Assembly (NCBI GenBank): GCA_038131365.1
Contig: JAYPPH010000003.1
Location: forward strand, 1-64,000
DNA from: Marisalimonas marina
GTDB lineage: Bacteria; Pseudomonadota; Alphaproteobacteria; Puniceispirillales; Marisalimonadaceae
Length of the DNA stretch: 64,000 nt
Direction of reading: 5' to 3'
Below, piece by piece: positions 34,903 through 43,469 of the stretch. The translations under genes were made by a program, and so were the position numbers. The notes beneath the pieces are model-generated. The model worked only from the letters and a program-made list of their open reading frames with translations, was not told the origin of the DNA and made no database searches. Each line of letters begins with the position of its first letter. Position 1 is the first letter of the stretch.

Positions 34903-35513
34903 TAACCAGCACCTGATTTAGATGTTCTGCTCTCTGGAACATACGTTTTAAATGCTAATAGTTTTAACTTTTCCCAACATTTTTCATTAACATCCAGAGC
35001 AGATGAGTTTCTAAGTGGTTTTAATTCGTTGATATTTGTATTTTCTTTAAAATGATAAGGTTCTAAATAAAAATACTCAGTTTTAGTTATTACCTCTTTA
35101 AACATGTAAATATTTTTTTTAAGTGTGTAGGCAATTGTCTTTTTATTATCGCTTAAAATTAAATTAATATTTTGTTCTTTAGCAATTATTGCCATAGCTG
35201 CTATTAAAAATTTATAATCATAAACGTATCCTTGCCATTTTATTTTACAAGCTGAAACATACTCCACTAAAGGCAAGCCCATTAAAGCTCCATAAAATGG
35301 TTTTTTGTAGCTGTTTTCTTTAAGTGAGAGTGAAATCTCACCTTTGTTATATAAGTCTATAGTTTTAAGTGTAGGGCCAAGAAAATTAAAACCATATTCG
35401 CCTAGCCACTTTGATAAGATAGCACTATCTTTTGCTATTCCCCATTCAAGACCTACACTTCTATATGCTTTATAAGTTTCTGAATAAATCTCGTTTAATG
35501 AAACTTTTACCAT
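34899..35513 (-). CDS. DUF3726-like protein
   Basis: About 204 residues from the ATG at 35513 (MVKVSLNEIYSETYKAYRSVG), two bases after the upstream stop. The opening block up to EWGIAKDSAILSKWLGEYG matches my memory of DUF3726, where a KVSLNE start and a pattern of (A)xxxGxxWGLAEEAxxAxxWL recur. The remainder is predicted mixed alpha/beta without membrane segments. Function is unknown. It is the last gene of a three-gene operon with a 567-residue unknown protein and a renal-dipeptidase-like enzyme, and this grouping may point to modified-peptide or amino-acid-derivative breakdown. Confidence 0.6.
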   Translation of the reverse strand: MVKVSLNEIYSETYKAYRSVGLEWGIAKDSAILSKWLGEYGFNFLGPTLKTIDLYNKGEISLSLKENSYKKPFYGALMGLPLVEYVSACKIKWQGYVYDYKFLIAAMAIIAKEQNINLILSDNKKTIAYTLKKNIYMFKEVITKTEYFYLEPYHFKENTNINELKPLRNSSALDVNEKCWEKLKLLAFKTYVPESRTSKSGAGY

Positions 35514-35515
35514 GT

Positions 35516-37219
35516 TTAGGCATTGACGAGGTATGGGAAGAGCCATTCACTAGCTTTATCTTCTTTTAATTGATGAGGTAATGGCGCTCCTTGAAATAAA
35601 GTGATACGTGTCCATAAATTTGATTTTGGGTCATATTTTGATGCTCCAAAAAAACTTAATTTACATCTAAGTAAATCTATAGGCCTCATATTTTTACCTA
35701 ATAAATTGTTATGTATTTCACTAAAATTATAATTATCATTAATAATTATTCTTTTTAAGATGCTCCTTATTTCAGGATGCAATATCATAGCTTCAGCAGC
35801 AGTCATTTCTAAAGGTAAATCAATCAAAATTTTAAGTGCATTTTGAACTTGTTTTGGAATATCAAAAGGTAATTGCTTTTCTATTCCATGATCCTTGTCA
35901 GTAATACCTAATCTTGGCTCCAATTTAGATTGCGAAGTATACCAAAAAAAGTAGTTCTCATTTGTTTTTTTTACATTTATTTCTAAAGCCCAATTATACT
36001 TATCTTTAATAACTTCAATTAATTTCTCTACATTATAACTTATGGGGACAGTATTTTCTTCTACAGTTCCCATCTCATTACATAAATCATTTATTAGTTC
36101 GGGGAAGGGTTCTAAAAATATGGAATTAAGAATTTCTTGGCTTTCAATGCTTATATTATTTTCAAAGTATTTATAAATATTTTGAAGAGGGAAGTCTTCA
36201 TCTAAAAAATTTGTTAATTCTTTATTTTGAAAAATTTTTTTGAGCTCTCTTCTAAGATTTTTAATCCTTTTTGATTGGATTAAATCATCGACTTTCCATT
36301 GAGTTGTGTATAGATAGGCTTTTTCAATAAGGAACAAAATTTTATTTTTTTGGTACTTATTTAATTTACGTATTGATAATACCCTTGAGATAGCTATTTC
36401 TCGAGCTTCAATCCATTGATGAATTAGTTTGGGATGATTAATTAAAAATGGAGCCATACCTAAGCCAGTTGCATTTCCAACACCAATATGTCTGGAAATT
36501 TCATCTGATAATCTGGCAGCCTTATCTTTACCTTGTTCTTTAGCCAAAAAATTAACTAGTTCGATTGAGAAATACCTAATTAAATAAACTGTTAACATTT
36601 CTGCTTGAAAAGGTTTATTTAGAGTACCGTCTATTGTGTTAGATAAATAATCTGCAATACCAAATTTCCCATTACCATATACAGCAGTTGTTCTGACAAG
36701 ATAGCCAATATTGTTGATTAATGTTTTATCAGGTTGTTTGCCATTGGATAAATCATTGAGGACAGAATTGAAAATTCTTACCGATTTATTTGCTCTACTT
36801 AAAGTTAGCTGTTTTGGGATATGTCTACCTAATTCTTGTATTTTCAGGTTTTTTGACAAAATATCTAATTCAATTTTAGATGGAGTTCCTAAAAAAAGCG
36901 AAAATGTCATATCCCACTTTTCAGCAATAACCCTGTCACTCCTTTCATTATCATTAATTTGATGACAAAAAACTATAAGAGAGTAAATTTTTCGTTTTGA
37001 AAAAATCTTTATAACGGCATTGCCAATACCGTCAGAATTAATATTCCATTCTATGATTTTTGTATTCCATTTATTGTTAATCAACTCGTCTATTAACTGG
37101 CGAGAAAAAGATAAACGCGTTTGGTGAAAACTACCTAACCTATCTAATTTCATCACATGATTTGGATGTCTTAGTGGAATACTATTTTTAAAATCTATTT
37201 TTGAATGATTTATTTTCAT
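35516..37219 (-). CDS. Conserved hypothetical protein, 567 residues
   Basis: A large soluble protein without signal peptide or membrane helix. It starts LRHPNHVMKLDRLGSFHQTRLSF and has a long mainly helical body, with a distinctive DEISRHIGVGNATGLGMAPFLINHPKLIHQW segment (its first and second halves near residues 240-275) and a C-terminal SFFGASKYDPKSNLWTRITLFQG block. I do not recognise a named family. It lies between a DUF3726-like gene (two bases apart) and an M19 dipeptidase (two bases apart), so the three are certainly one operon. Its sharply conserved-looking HIGVGNATGLG loop could be an active-site or ligand-binding loop. Confidence 0.8.
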   Translation of the reverse strand: MKINHSKIDFKNSIPLRHPNHVMKLDRLGSFHQTRLSFSRQLIDELINNKWNTKIIEWNINSDGIGNAVIKIFSKRKIYSLIVFCHQINDNERSDRVIAEKWDMTFSLFLGTPSKIELDILSKNLKIQELGRHIPKQLTLSRANKSVRIFNSVLNDLSNGKQPDKTLINNIGYLVRTTAVYGNGKFGIADYLSNTIDGTLNKPFQAEMLTVYLIRYFSIELVNFLAKEQGKDKAARLSDEISRHIGVGNATGLGMAPFLINHPKLIHQWIEAREIAISRVLSIRKLNKYQKNKILFLIEKAYLYTTQWKVDDLIQSKRIKNLRRELKKIFQNKELTNFLDEDFPLQNIYKYFENNISIESQEILNSIFLEPFPELINDLCNEMGTVEENTVPISYNVEKLIEVIKDKYNWALEINVKKTNENYFFWYTSQSKLEPRLGITDKDHGIEKQLPFDIPKQVQNALKILIDLPLEMTAAEAMILHPEIRSILKRIIINDNYNFSEIHNNLLGKNMRPIDLLRCKLSFFGASKYDPKSNLWTRITLFQGAPLPHQLKEDKASEWLFPYLVNA

Positions 37220-37221
37220 TT

Positions 37222-38193
37222 TTACATAGCAGAAAATGAACTTTTAAAAAAATTAAACCAATTTTCGCCTTTAATTTTATTAATTTCTTCTTTATTAAAG
37301 CCTACTTTTTTTAAGCCCTGTAAAATATTATGCCAATCTCTATTGTCCCTAAACCAATTAGGCATTTCAGGAAATCCAGGATTTGAAGCAGATCCTTCAC
37401 CATAATCTATTTCTTTAGTCCATTTACCAACTCTCATCCACTCAACAATAGAGTCTGGTTGATCTTGACACAAATCTGATCCAAATCCAATATGATCTAT
37501 TCCAATTAGATCAGCCGTTTTGGCAATCATTGTACAAAAATCCTCTAAAGTACAATCACTTCCGTTATTTAAATGATGTGGATAAAGAGAAAAACCTAGA
37601 AGTCCATTTCGTTCGGCCAATTTTAATAAAATTTCATTTGATTTATTTCTTTTTGCAGGATGCCAAAAAGAAGGATTGGCGTGACTTATAACAATTGGTC
37701 TTTGTGATAGTTCTATTGCCTCAAAAGTAGACCTTTCAGAAGAGTGTGACATATCTATAACCATCCCAACTCTGTTCATCTCTTTAATAACTTCTTTTCC
37801 CATCCTAGTAATACCAGGATCATTACTTTCATAACAACCAGTTGCTAATAAAGATTGGTTATTGTATGAAAGCTGCATAAACCTTCCTCCAAGTCTATGT
37901 AGGATTTCTATCAGACCAATATCATCTTCAATAGGAGAGGGATTTTGAAATCCAAAAATTACTGCAGTTTTACCTTGGATTTTTGCAGTTTGAACATCAT
38001 CTGCATAGTAAGCTGGCATTATTAAATCTGAAAATTTTTCGAACCATGAATTCCATTTTTCAAAATTAGATACTGTTTCCCTAAATTGTTCATGATATGA
38101 AATTGTAACGTGAACAGCTGTTAAATCCGATGCTCGCCATTCCCTGAAAATTTTTTCAGACCAATTACAATATTGTAAATTATCAATAAGCAT
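37222..38193 (-). CDS. Membrane-dipeptidase-like (peptidase M19) hydrolase
   Basis: A 323-residue amidohydrolase-fold protein of the renal dipeptidase family: SYNNQSLLATGCYE, a VIDMSHSSERST metal-site histidine, PIVISHANPSFWHPAKRN and FGSDLCQD with the metal aspartate. No signal peptide is seen, so unlike the mammalian enzyme it is cytoplasmic. The N-terminal HxD metal motif usual in M19 (DGHND) is not visible: the sequence starts near DLTAVHVTISYH, so the first ligands may be changed or the metal site single. The two genes downstream are unknown proteins in the same operon. M19 enzymes split dipeptides, including D-amino-acid and dehydro-peptides. Confidence 0.82.
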   Translation of the reverse strand: MLIDNLQYCNWSEKIFREWRASDLTAVHVTISYHEQFRETVSNFEKWNSWFEKFSDLIMPAYYADDVQTAKIQGKTAVIFGFQNPSPIEDDIGLIEILHRLGGRFMQLSYNNQSLLATGCYESNDPGITRMGKEVIKEMNRVGMVIDMSHSSERSTFEAIELSQRPIVISHANPSFWHPAKRNKSNEILLKLAERNGLLGFSLYPHHLNNGSDCTLEDFCTMIAKTADLIGIDHIGFGSDLCQDQPDSIVEWMRVGKWTKEIDYGEGSASNPGFPEMPNWFRDNRDWHNILQGLKKVGFNKEEINKIKGENWFNFFKSSFSAM

Positions 38194-38322
38194 TTAAAAG
38201 AAATAACATATATGGATAATAATTTAAAACACTTACTTTTTTAAAAAAAAATAAAATTTTATATGAAAAGTTTTTTTAAAGAATAATAATAAACATCTTT
38301 TAATATTATTATTGGAGAGATT

Positions 38323-39087
38323 ATGCTTACAAAAGTTGAAATTGAAAAATATAAAAAAGATGGATATGTTGTACCAAAATTTTCTATGCCAGAAGAAATT
38401 TTAAAAAAAATAGAACTTAAGCATGATGAGCTCTTAGCAAAATATCCAGAATTTAAAAATTATTGTCCAGCCGTTTTATCATATGATGAAGGCTTTTTAG
38501 AGTTTTGCAAAAATAATACAATTTTAGATTATGTAGAACAACTCATAGGGCCTGATTTTGCTTTGTGGAATTCAAGTTTTTTTGCCAAACCGGCTCATAA
38601 TGGTCATGCAACACCGTGGCATCAGGACGGTCAATATTGGCCAATTAAACCTTTGGCCACCTGTACAGTTTGGCTTGCAATAGATGATGCTACTATTGAA
38701 AATGGATGTTTGAAATTTATTAAAGGCTCACACACAGACCAAAAATTGAAATCACACAATTTAAATGAGAATAAAAATCTGACGTTAAATCAAGAATTGA
38801 ACAAGAAAGAGTATGATGAGAGTAAAGCCGTTAATCTTATACTAAAAAGAGGTCAGATTTCTCTTCACGATGTGTATTTAGTTCACGGATCTGAGGCTAA
38901 TAACTCACCAAAATCAAGAAGAGCAATTACAATGCGTTTTATGCCAACTACAAGTTTTTTTGATCATCAAATGGTAAAAGAAAAAAAAATGTTTTCAAAA
39001 TTAAATGCTAGTAAATACTCGGATAGGAAAATTTATCATATGAGAGGAATTGACGTTTCTGGTAAAAATAATTTAACCTACCTTTAA
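38323..39087 (+). CDS. Phytanoyl-CoA-dioxygenase (PhyH)-family protein
   Basis: A 254-residue Fe(II)/2-oxoglutarate dioxygenase of the PhyH group. The iron ligands are H and D in TPWHQDGQYWPI and the distal His in VHGSEANNSPKSRRAITMRF; the arginine in the last motif binds 2-oxoglutarate. The segment TVWLAIDDATIENGCLKFIKGSH is the usual PhyH core. The substrate is not defined by sequence: known members act on phytanoyl-CoA, ectoine, or phosphonates and choline-like compounds. A GGAGA ribosome site precedes the ATG. It is convergent with the endonuclease gene, one base apart. Confidence 0.92.
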   Translation: MLTKVEIEKYKKDGYVVPKFSMPEEILKKIELKHDELLAKYPEFKNYCPAVLSYDEGFLEFCKNNTILDYVEQLIGPDFALWNSSFFAKPAHNGHATPWHQDGQYWPIKPLATCTVWLAIDDATIENGCLKFIKGSHTDQKLKSHNLNENKNLTLNQELNKKEYDESKAVNLILKRGQISLHDVYLVHGSEANNSPKSRRAITMRFMPTTSFFDHQMVKEKKMFSKLNASKYSDRKIYHMRGIDVSGKNNLTYL

Positions 39088-39088
39088 A

Positions 39089-39982
39089 TCATTTAAAACT
39101 ATTGCTAGTTCCCTTTCCTGTAAAAACACCTTTTTTATTTGAACTACTCTTTTTGAAGAATTTATTCGCTTTGCCTTCATTTATTTTATCGTTTTGACCT
39201 ATTTGTTTATTAATCTGTTTAATGTTACCCATTTTAATTTTATTAGCGCATCTGTTCTGAAGAATTTTATTTGTATTGCCTTGTATATTAGAAATTAGAT
39301 TAGCTCTTTTACATTCCCATGTATCTACTGGATCATCTTGATCCCATTTTATAATAAGTTTTTTAATCGACTGATTAAATTTTATATACTGCGGATAAGT
39401 TTGTTCCATATATAGGTAAGTTCTTGCTATATCACCACGAATTTTAGGAGCAGGCTCAACTTTTTTATTTTTTATCTCTATATCACATTTACCAAATTCT
39501 CTAACTTCTCCGTCAATCTCTCCAATTTGGTAATTACTTCTTAAGCCATTAACTTCACCAATAGCTGGTTGAAGGTTATATAAGTCAGCTTGCATATATC
39601 TATAAAGTTTATGTACCTTTTCTGTACATTTCCTACCCTTAAACTTTTTTCCTTTATTGTTAATACAGTTAGGATGACCATTTACCCAAGCATTAAATTT
39701 TTTACCAAAATATGATGCTGGCAAAATATGCTCCCATTCAATTCTTGAAGCTCTTTTTTTATCTTTTCGAGGACGAAAACCACAGCTTCCCCAATTTGGC
39801 TTATTATTATTATATTTACATTGGCAATAGAAAGTTACCCGACTTTCTTGATGGATTTTCTTCAAAAAAGTTTTGGATTTTGAAAAGCTCTCAATTTTTT
39901 TATTACCTGTATTAGCTTGGGCAATACTTATTTGAAAACATAAAAAAATTAATGAAAAAAAATAAAAAATTTTATTCATCAT
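39089..39982 (-). CDS. Secreted endonuclease I family nuclease with GxGTxxSFK tail
   Basis: Starting at MMNKIFYFFSLIFLCFQISI (39982), the product has a signal peptide ending near IAQA and an endonuclease I (EndA/NucM) core: RIEWEHILPASYFG, WVNGHPNC, RKCTEKVHKLYRYMQADLYNL and PAIGEVNGLRSNY, with the HExx-like catalytic WEH and the ADLYNL-asparagine. It would cut DNA outside the cytoplasm. After the domain come about 60 extra basic residues ending in VFTGKGTSNSFK. A similar end (GAGTGSSAFK) is found in the 47-49 kb LPP20-like protein, suggesting a shared sorting signal. It is divergent from the large envelope cluster and may belong to it. Confidence 0.88.
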   Translation of the reverse strand: MMNKIFYFFSLIFLCFQISIAQANTGNKKIESFSKSKTFLKKIHQESRVTFYCQCKYNNNKPNWGSCGFRPRKDKKRASRIEWEHILPASYFGKKFNAWVNGHPNCINNKGKKFKGRKCTEKVHKLYRYMQADLYNLQPAIGEVNGLRSNYQIGEIDGEVREFGKCDIEIKNKKVEPAPKIRGDIARTYLYMEQTYPQYIKFNQSIKKLIIKWDQDDPVDTWECKRANLISNIQGNTNKILQNRCANKIKMGNIKQINKQIGQNDKINEGKANKFFKKSSSNKKGVFTGKGTSNSFK

Positions 39983-40053
39983 TTTAAAAGCAAACAAAAA
40001 TCTCACAAAAATTTCCATAAGAAGATTTAGAAAAACAAATAAAGAGATTAACA

Positions 40054-40521
40054 ATGAAAAAATTACTTATTATTACCTTAACAATTATATTTTCTAATGC
40101 AAGTTTGTCCCTTGCTGGGCAATTTAAATCTAGATGGGGTGTTGTCATTGGCGTGAATCCAGTAAACGTCACATCCAATTACTCAGAGCCATATACAAGG
40201 GTTATATGTCAAAAATCTAGACATAGAAATCCCAATAACTTTGCCAACATGGCAGTTGGTGGATTAATAGGCAGTGTCATTGGCAATAAATTAAGCGATG
40301 TCCATGGGGCAGGTACTATTGGTGCCTTGTTTGGGTCAATGATGGCAATTGATAACTCATCAAGTTATGTTTCAGAGACATGTCAGGAGAAGACATTTTA
40401 TAGGAATAAAAGAGTTAATCACTTTTCTCATTATAATCTTAGAGTTAGGACAAAAAGAGGAATAATCAATATTCAATCTTCTACACCATACTCTGTACAC
40501 GACATTATTTATTTAAACTAG
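40054..40521 (+). CDS. Glycine-zipper protein, 17-kDa surface-antigen-like
   Basis: A 155-residue exported protein with signal peptide (residues 1-21, ending SLAG) and a glycine zipper ANMAVGGLIGSVIGNKLS...GAGTIGALFGSMMA near residues 68-105, as in the Rickettsia 17-kDa surface antigen and other outer-membrane-associated proteins. Two Cys (positions about 52 and 116) flank the zipper. The function of these proteins is unknown, though glycine zippers let helices pack in the membrane. It is the first of eight genes in a row on the plus strand of the envelope cluster and lies divergent from the endonuclease. Confidence 0.75.
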   Translation: MKKLLIITLTIIFSNASLSLAGQFKSRWGVVIGVNPVNVTSNYSEPYTRVICQKSRHRNPNNFANMAVGGLIGSVIGNKLSDVHGAGTIGALFGSMMAIDNSSSYVSETCQEKTFYRNKRVNHFSHYNLRVRTKRGIINIQSSTPYSVHDIIYLN

Positions 40522-40540
40522 TCAGAATAGGAATTGAAAT

Positions 40541-41092
40541 ATGAATAATATTTATAAAAAATTTATATTAGTAGGTATTACAAGTTTATCTCTTATAAGC
40601 TGTAATATTATCGATAATCAACAAAGTGCTTCTATAGAAACAAAATTACAAGATATTAAACTCAGTAATAACATAAGAAATTATACCAGTTGTATAGAAG
40701 ATGGAAGAAATTTTGACAGAATTGCTGCCACTAAGAATGAAGAAGCAGAGAGCTTATATAATAAGAGCGCTAAAATTTTAAGTGATTGTGACTTGCTGAT
40801 TAAAGGCAATCCATACATGATCAACGAAGTTGAGAGGATGCAGAACATCGCACTTAGCATCCAAAACTATATTAAGGCAGGTAACCTCATTCAGGCTTCA
40901 TTAAATCTGAAAGATTACAAAAATACTTTTGAAAAAGATTTGATCTATATGGATGGCTCAAGTTTTATTGAGAATATTGAGACGATCTTAAATCATAGTA
41001 CACCTTCAGTTTCAGGTAAATTTGCTCTCACAAATAATAATCGGGTTATTAGATCTGAGTTAAAACGTATTAATTATTGGTCTAAAAACTAA
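40541..41092 (+). CDS. Small lipoprotein of unknown function
   Basis: A 183-residue lipoprotein: signal peptide MNNIYKKFILVGITSLSLIS followed directly by Cys (lipobox LISC at residues 18-21), so the mature protein is anchored in a membrane by its N-terminal Cys. The mature part is helical, with two more Cys (CIEDGRNFDRIAATKNEEAE and LSDCDLL). I do not recognise the family. It lies 19 bases after the glycine-zipper gene and 12 bases before a secreted coiled-coil protein, in the same operon. It could be a peripheral part of the envelope machine, much as lipoprotein FlgP/FlgO-type parts are in flagellar rings. Confidence 0.7.
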   Translation: MNNIYKKFILVGITSLSLISCNIIDNQQSASIETKLQDIKLSNNIRNYTSCIEDGRNFDRIAATKNEEAESLYNKSAKILSDCDLLIKGNPYMINEVERMQNIALSIQNYIKAGNLIQASLNLKDYKNTFEKDLIYMDGSSFIENIETILNHSTPSVSGKFALTNNNRVIRSELKRINYWSKN

Positions 41093-41104
41093 AAGGAATT
41101 AAAA

Positions 41105-41977
41105 ATGAAAAAGAATACTATAAAATTACTCTTGATTATAACCCCAGCTTTATTTGCATCATTTCCAGCATTAGCTAATGTAAGTGGAGGGGACTGGAAA
41201 CCTCAAATTGTTGAGAAAATGTTTGTTTTGCCACCTCAGCATTTGAATAAAGTTTTAAATAATGACTTTAAAACTTCTGTATTAGCCTCAAACTTGAGAG
41301 TTACAGATAATAAGATAAAAAGTAAAATTGATAAAATCAATGAACTTAATTCTTTCTTACCAAATGCTTCAAAAGATGAAACTTTAGAAATTAAACACCA
41401 GATTATTCTTAATAAACGAGATTATATCAAGGATATGAATAATCTAATCATCATGAAGAGACAGAAACTTCAGACTAAAAAAGCTTTCTTTGAAAAAATA
41501 AAAAATAATATCAAATACACAAATAAAAATAGGGTAAATCAAAGTGCTTTTTTGAATAATAAAAGTAAAGCTTTAGAAAGGGCGCAGAAACTTGATTTAA
41601 AAATAATAGAGAAAACGTCGCTAAATATTAACGAAAAAAGTAAGTATTTTAAACAATATGAAACTAACAAAAACGCAATAGAAAAGCTCAAAATAGCGAT
41701 AAAAAACCATCCAATGAATGAAAAAAGTGTGCTTTCGAATAACTCTGATAACAAACTAGAGGCTATCTCAAATTATATATACAACATTGAAACAGAAATT
41801 GCTGTTTTAGAAATGAAAGAGCAGATGATGAGTTATATGGCTAAAATCGTAGCTCTAGATGCCATGAATTTAGCTGAAAATGTTTCTGGAATAAATCAAA
41901 AGTTAGACGGAAGTTTTCCCTCAGGTGAAAATTATAATGATCCAGAAAACGTAATAGATATTTTTACAAAATTATAA
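41105..41977 (+). CDS. Secreted coiled-coil protein
   Basis: A 290-residue exported protein with signal peptide (MKKNTIKLLLIITPALFASF, cleavage near ALANVSG). The rest is almost entirely helix with long heptad-like stretches rich in K, N, E and L (residues 65-130 and 165-255), and it ends with a Gly-Pro-rich tail. There is no Cys and no motif that I can place. Such periplasmic coiled coils can act as rods or spacers. It is 12 bases downstream of the lipoprotein and 13 bases ahead of another small secreted protein, so one transcript is likely. Confidence 0.7.
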   Translation: MKKNTIKLLLIITPALFASFPALANVSGGDWKPQIVEKMFVLPPQHLNKVLNNDFKTSVLASNLRVTDNKIKSKIDKINELNSFLPNASKDETLEIKHQIILNKRDYIKDMNNLIIMKRQKLQTKKAFFEKIKNNIKYTNKNRVNQSAFLNNKSKALERAQKLDLKIIEKTSLNINEKSKYFKQYETNKNAIEKLKIAIKNHPMNEKSVLSNNSDNKLEAISNYIYNIETEIAVLEMKEQMMSYMAKIVALDAMNLAENVSGINQKLDGSFPSGENYNDPENVIDIFTKL

Positions 41978-41990
41978 GAAAGGAAAAAAA

Positions 41991-42374
41991 ATGTATAAAT
42001 CAATCGCTAAACTAACTTTGTTAATTTCATTTGTGGCTTCCTCATATGCGAACGCAAGCCCAATTGGACCTCTTGAAAGAGAAAGAGCAAGAACTTTAAA
42101 TCTCATTTTAGATAAGACAATTTCAATAGCAGAAAGGAAGAAAAAATTAGAAAAATCAAAAATGAAATTATTAGATTTAGAAAGAATGACAATTAATAAT
42201 AAACAAATAAACAAAAATCCAGATACCCATACAATAAGGGCTTTTGAGGATTTTGATTTAACTTTCTTGGTGCATAACTCATTTGAAAAAAATAAACCAT
42301 TATCAGTTACGTGGTTTGAAAAAATGGGTTTAACAACAGATAATATTATGAATACTAGGGTCTCTAGAAGATGA
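41991..42374 (+). CDS. Small secreted helical protein
   Basis: A 127-residue exported protein: signal peptide MYKSIAKLTLLISFVASSYA, then SPIGPLERERARTLNLILDK, a Lys/Glu-rich helix (AERKKKLEKSKMKLLDLERM) and an extended C-terminus. No known family. The stop overlaps the next start by four bases (ATGA), so it is coupled to the MotA/TolQ-like channel gene. That coupling suggests it acts at the periplasmic face of the channel or at its assembly. Confidence 0.68.
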   Translation: MYKSIAKLTLLISFVASSYANASPIGPLERERARTLNLILDKTISIAERKKKLEKSKMKLLDLERMTINNKQINKNPDTHTIRAFEDFDLTFLVHNSFEKNKPLSVTWFEKMGLTTDNIMNTRVSRR

Positions 42375-42898
42375 TTAATTATTTATTAATAGGGTTTAAC
42401 CAATCTTCTCAAGCCATAAGTATTTTCTTAGGAGGTATAGTTTTAATTCTATTTCTATATGTAGGTTATTCAGATGCTAATCCTTCTTTTATATTTGAAT
42501 GGCTAGTATCAACTTTAGGCTATAGCTTTTTAATCATTACAGCTTTCCTAACTTTTATGGCTATCATAAGTATTATAAATATTAATAATTGTGAAAATGG
42601 AAGAAGAAAATTCTGGTTTGAAACAGGTTTGCAAGTATCTAATTTGATTTCCACCTTAGCTTTGACTTACACTCTTCTTGGAATAAGTCTTGGTATCGGT
42701 GAGTTATCATCATCTAAATTAGATATTGATACAATCAATCAAACTATTTCTAAATTAACCCAACAATTTAGTATGGCTTTTATGACTTCAGTAATAGGTT
42801 TACCTTTGTCAGGCCTATTAAGAAGTATTTTAATTATAATTTATGAACATTTCACTGTTCAGTCTCTTAAAACATCCCCCAAACTATTAAGCAAATAG
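42371..42898 (+). CDS. MotA/TolQ/ExbB-like proton-channel protein
   Basis: A 175-residue membrane protein with four hydrophobic segments (about 16-33, 47-70, 90-110, 131-152). The last two resemble the MotA/TolQ/ExbB core: SNLISTLALTYTLLGISLGI for the segment before the cytoplasmic stretch and LTQQFSMAFMTSVIGLPLSG for the final helix, where families have a T/S-rich xxxxAFxTTxxGLxxAIP pattern. These proteins form pentameric channels that use ion flow to drive a second protein. This one is short, with a small cytoplasmic domain. It is followed by single-span proteins and, at 56 kb, an ExbD/MotB-like gene that could be the partner. Confidence 0.7.
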   Translation: MINYLLIGFNQSSQAISIFLGGIVLILFLYVGYSDANPSFIFEWLVSTLGYSFLIITAFLTFMAIISIININNCENGRRKFWFETGLQVSNLISTLALTYTLLGISLGIGELSSSKLDIDTINQTISKLTQQFSMAFMTSVIGLPLSGLLRSILIIIYEHFTVQSLKTSPKLLSK

Positions 42899-42906
42899 GT
42901 GAAAAA

Positions 42907-43467
42907 ATGAAATTTTTAGTTTTTAATGTAATTGTATTATGTTCTCTTGGTTATATGTTAACCTCAAAGCCCAATGAAAATTTTAATCAGTGGTTTTCAA
43001 ATACAAAAGATAAAATAACTAATCTTTCTAAAGAAGAAGTAGTTAAAACCATTAAAAAAGCTACATCAAGTAATAAATTAATTGAGGATAATGAAATTAA
43101 AAAAACTCCTGATGAAATTAAAAAAGTAAATACAGAAATCAATCTCAATAAAGATAAAAAAATTACCAATGAAGTTAAGATTCAAAAAAATACAAAAATA
43201 GCAAACTCAGATATCAATGAAGAAAAAGAAAAAAAACCAGTTGATAATGAGATTAAGAAAATTATTAATGATATTCTAGAAGCTAAAAACAAAAATTCAT
43301 TTCAAGAAAAAGTCAAAGTTGCTGATAGTGAAATTTTTAAAAAAGAAGAGATAAATAATAAAGTAGAAATTTCTGATAAAAAGTTCATGTCATTAGATGA
43401 AAGAGAGAATGCTCTTGCTGAATTGATTATCGATATGGAATTACTTCATCTCAAAACATTGAAATAA
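42907..43467 (+). CDS. Single-span protein with long charged periplasmic domain
   Basis: A 186-residue protein with an N-terminal membrane segment (MKFLVFNVIVLCSLGYMLTS) and a long Lys/Glu/Asn-rich region of low complexity (residues 45-150) that looks extended or coiled. A conserved-looking C-terminal helix (FMSLDERENALAELIIDMELLHLKTLK) follows. The topology resembles TolA or TonB stalks. No family can be assigned. It lies 8 bases after the MotA/TolQ-like gene and two bases before another single-span protein, so the three likely form one complex. Confidence 0.68.
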   Translation: MKFLVFNVIVLCSLGYMLTSKPNENFNQWFSNTKDKITNLSKEEVVKTIKKATSSNKLIEDNEIKKTPDEIKKVNTEINLNKDKKITNEVKIQKNTKIANSDINEEKEKKPVDNEIKKIINDILEAKNKNSFQEKVKVADSEIFKKEEINNKVEISDKKFMSLDERENALAELIIDMELLHLKTLK

Positions 43468-43469
43468 TA

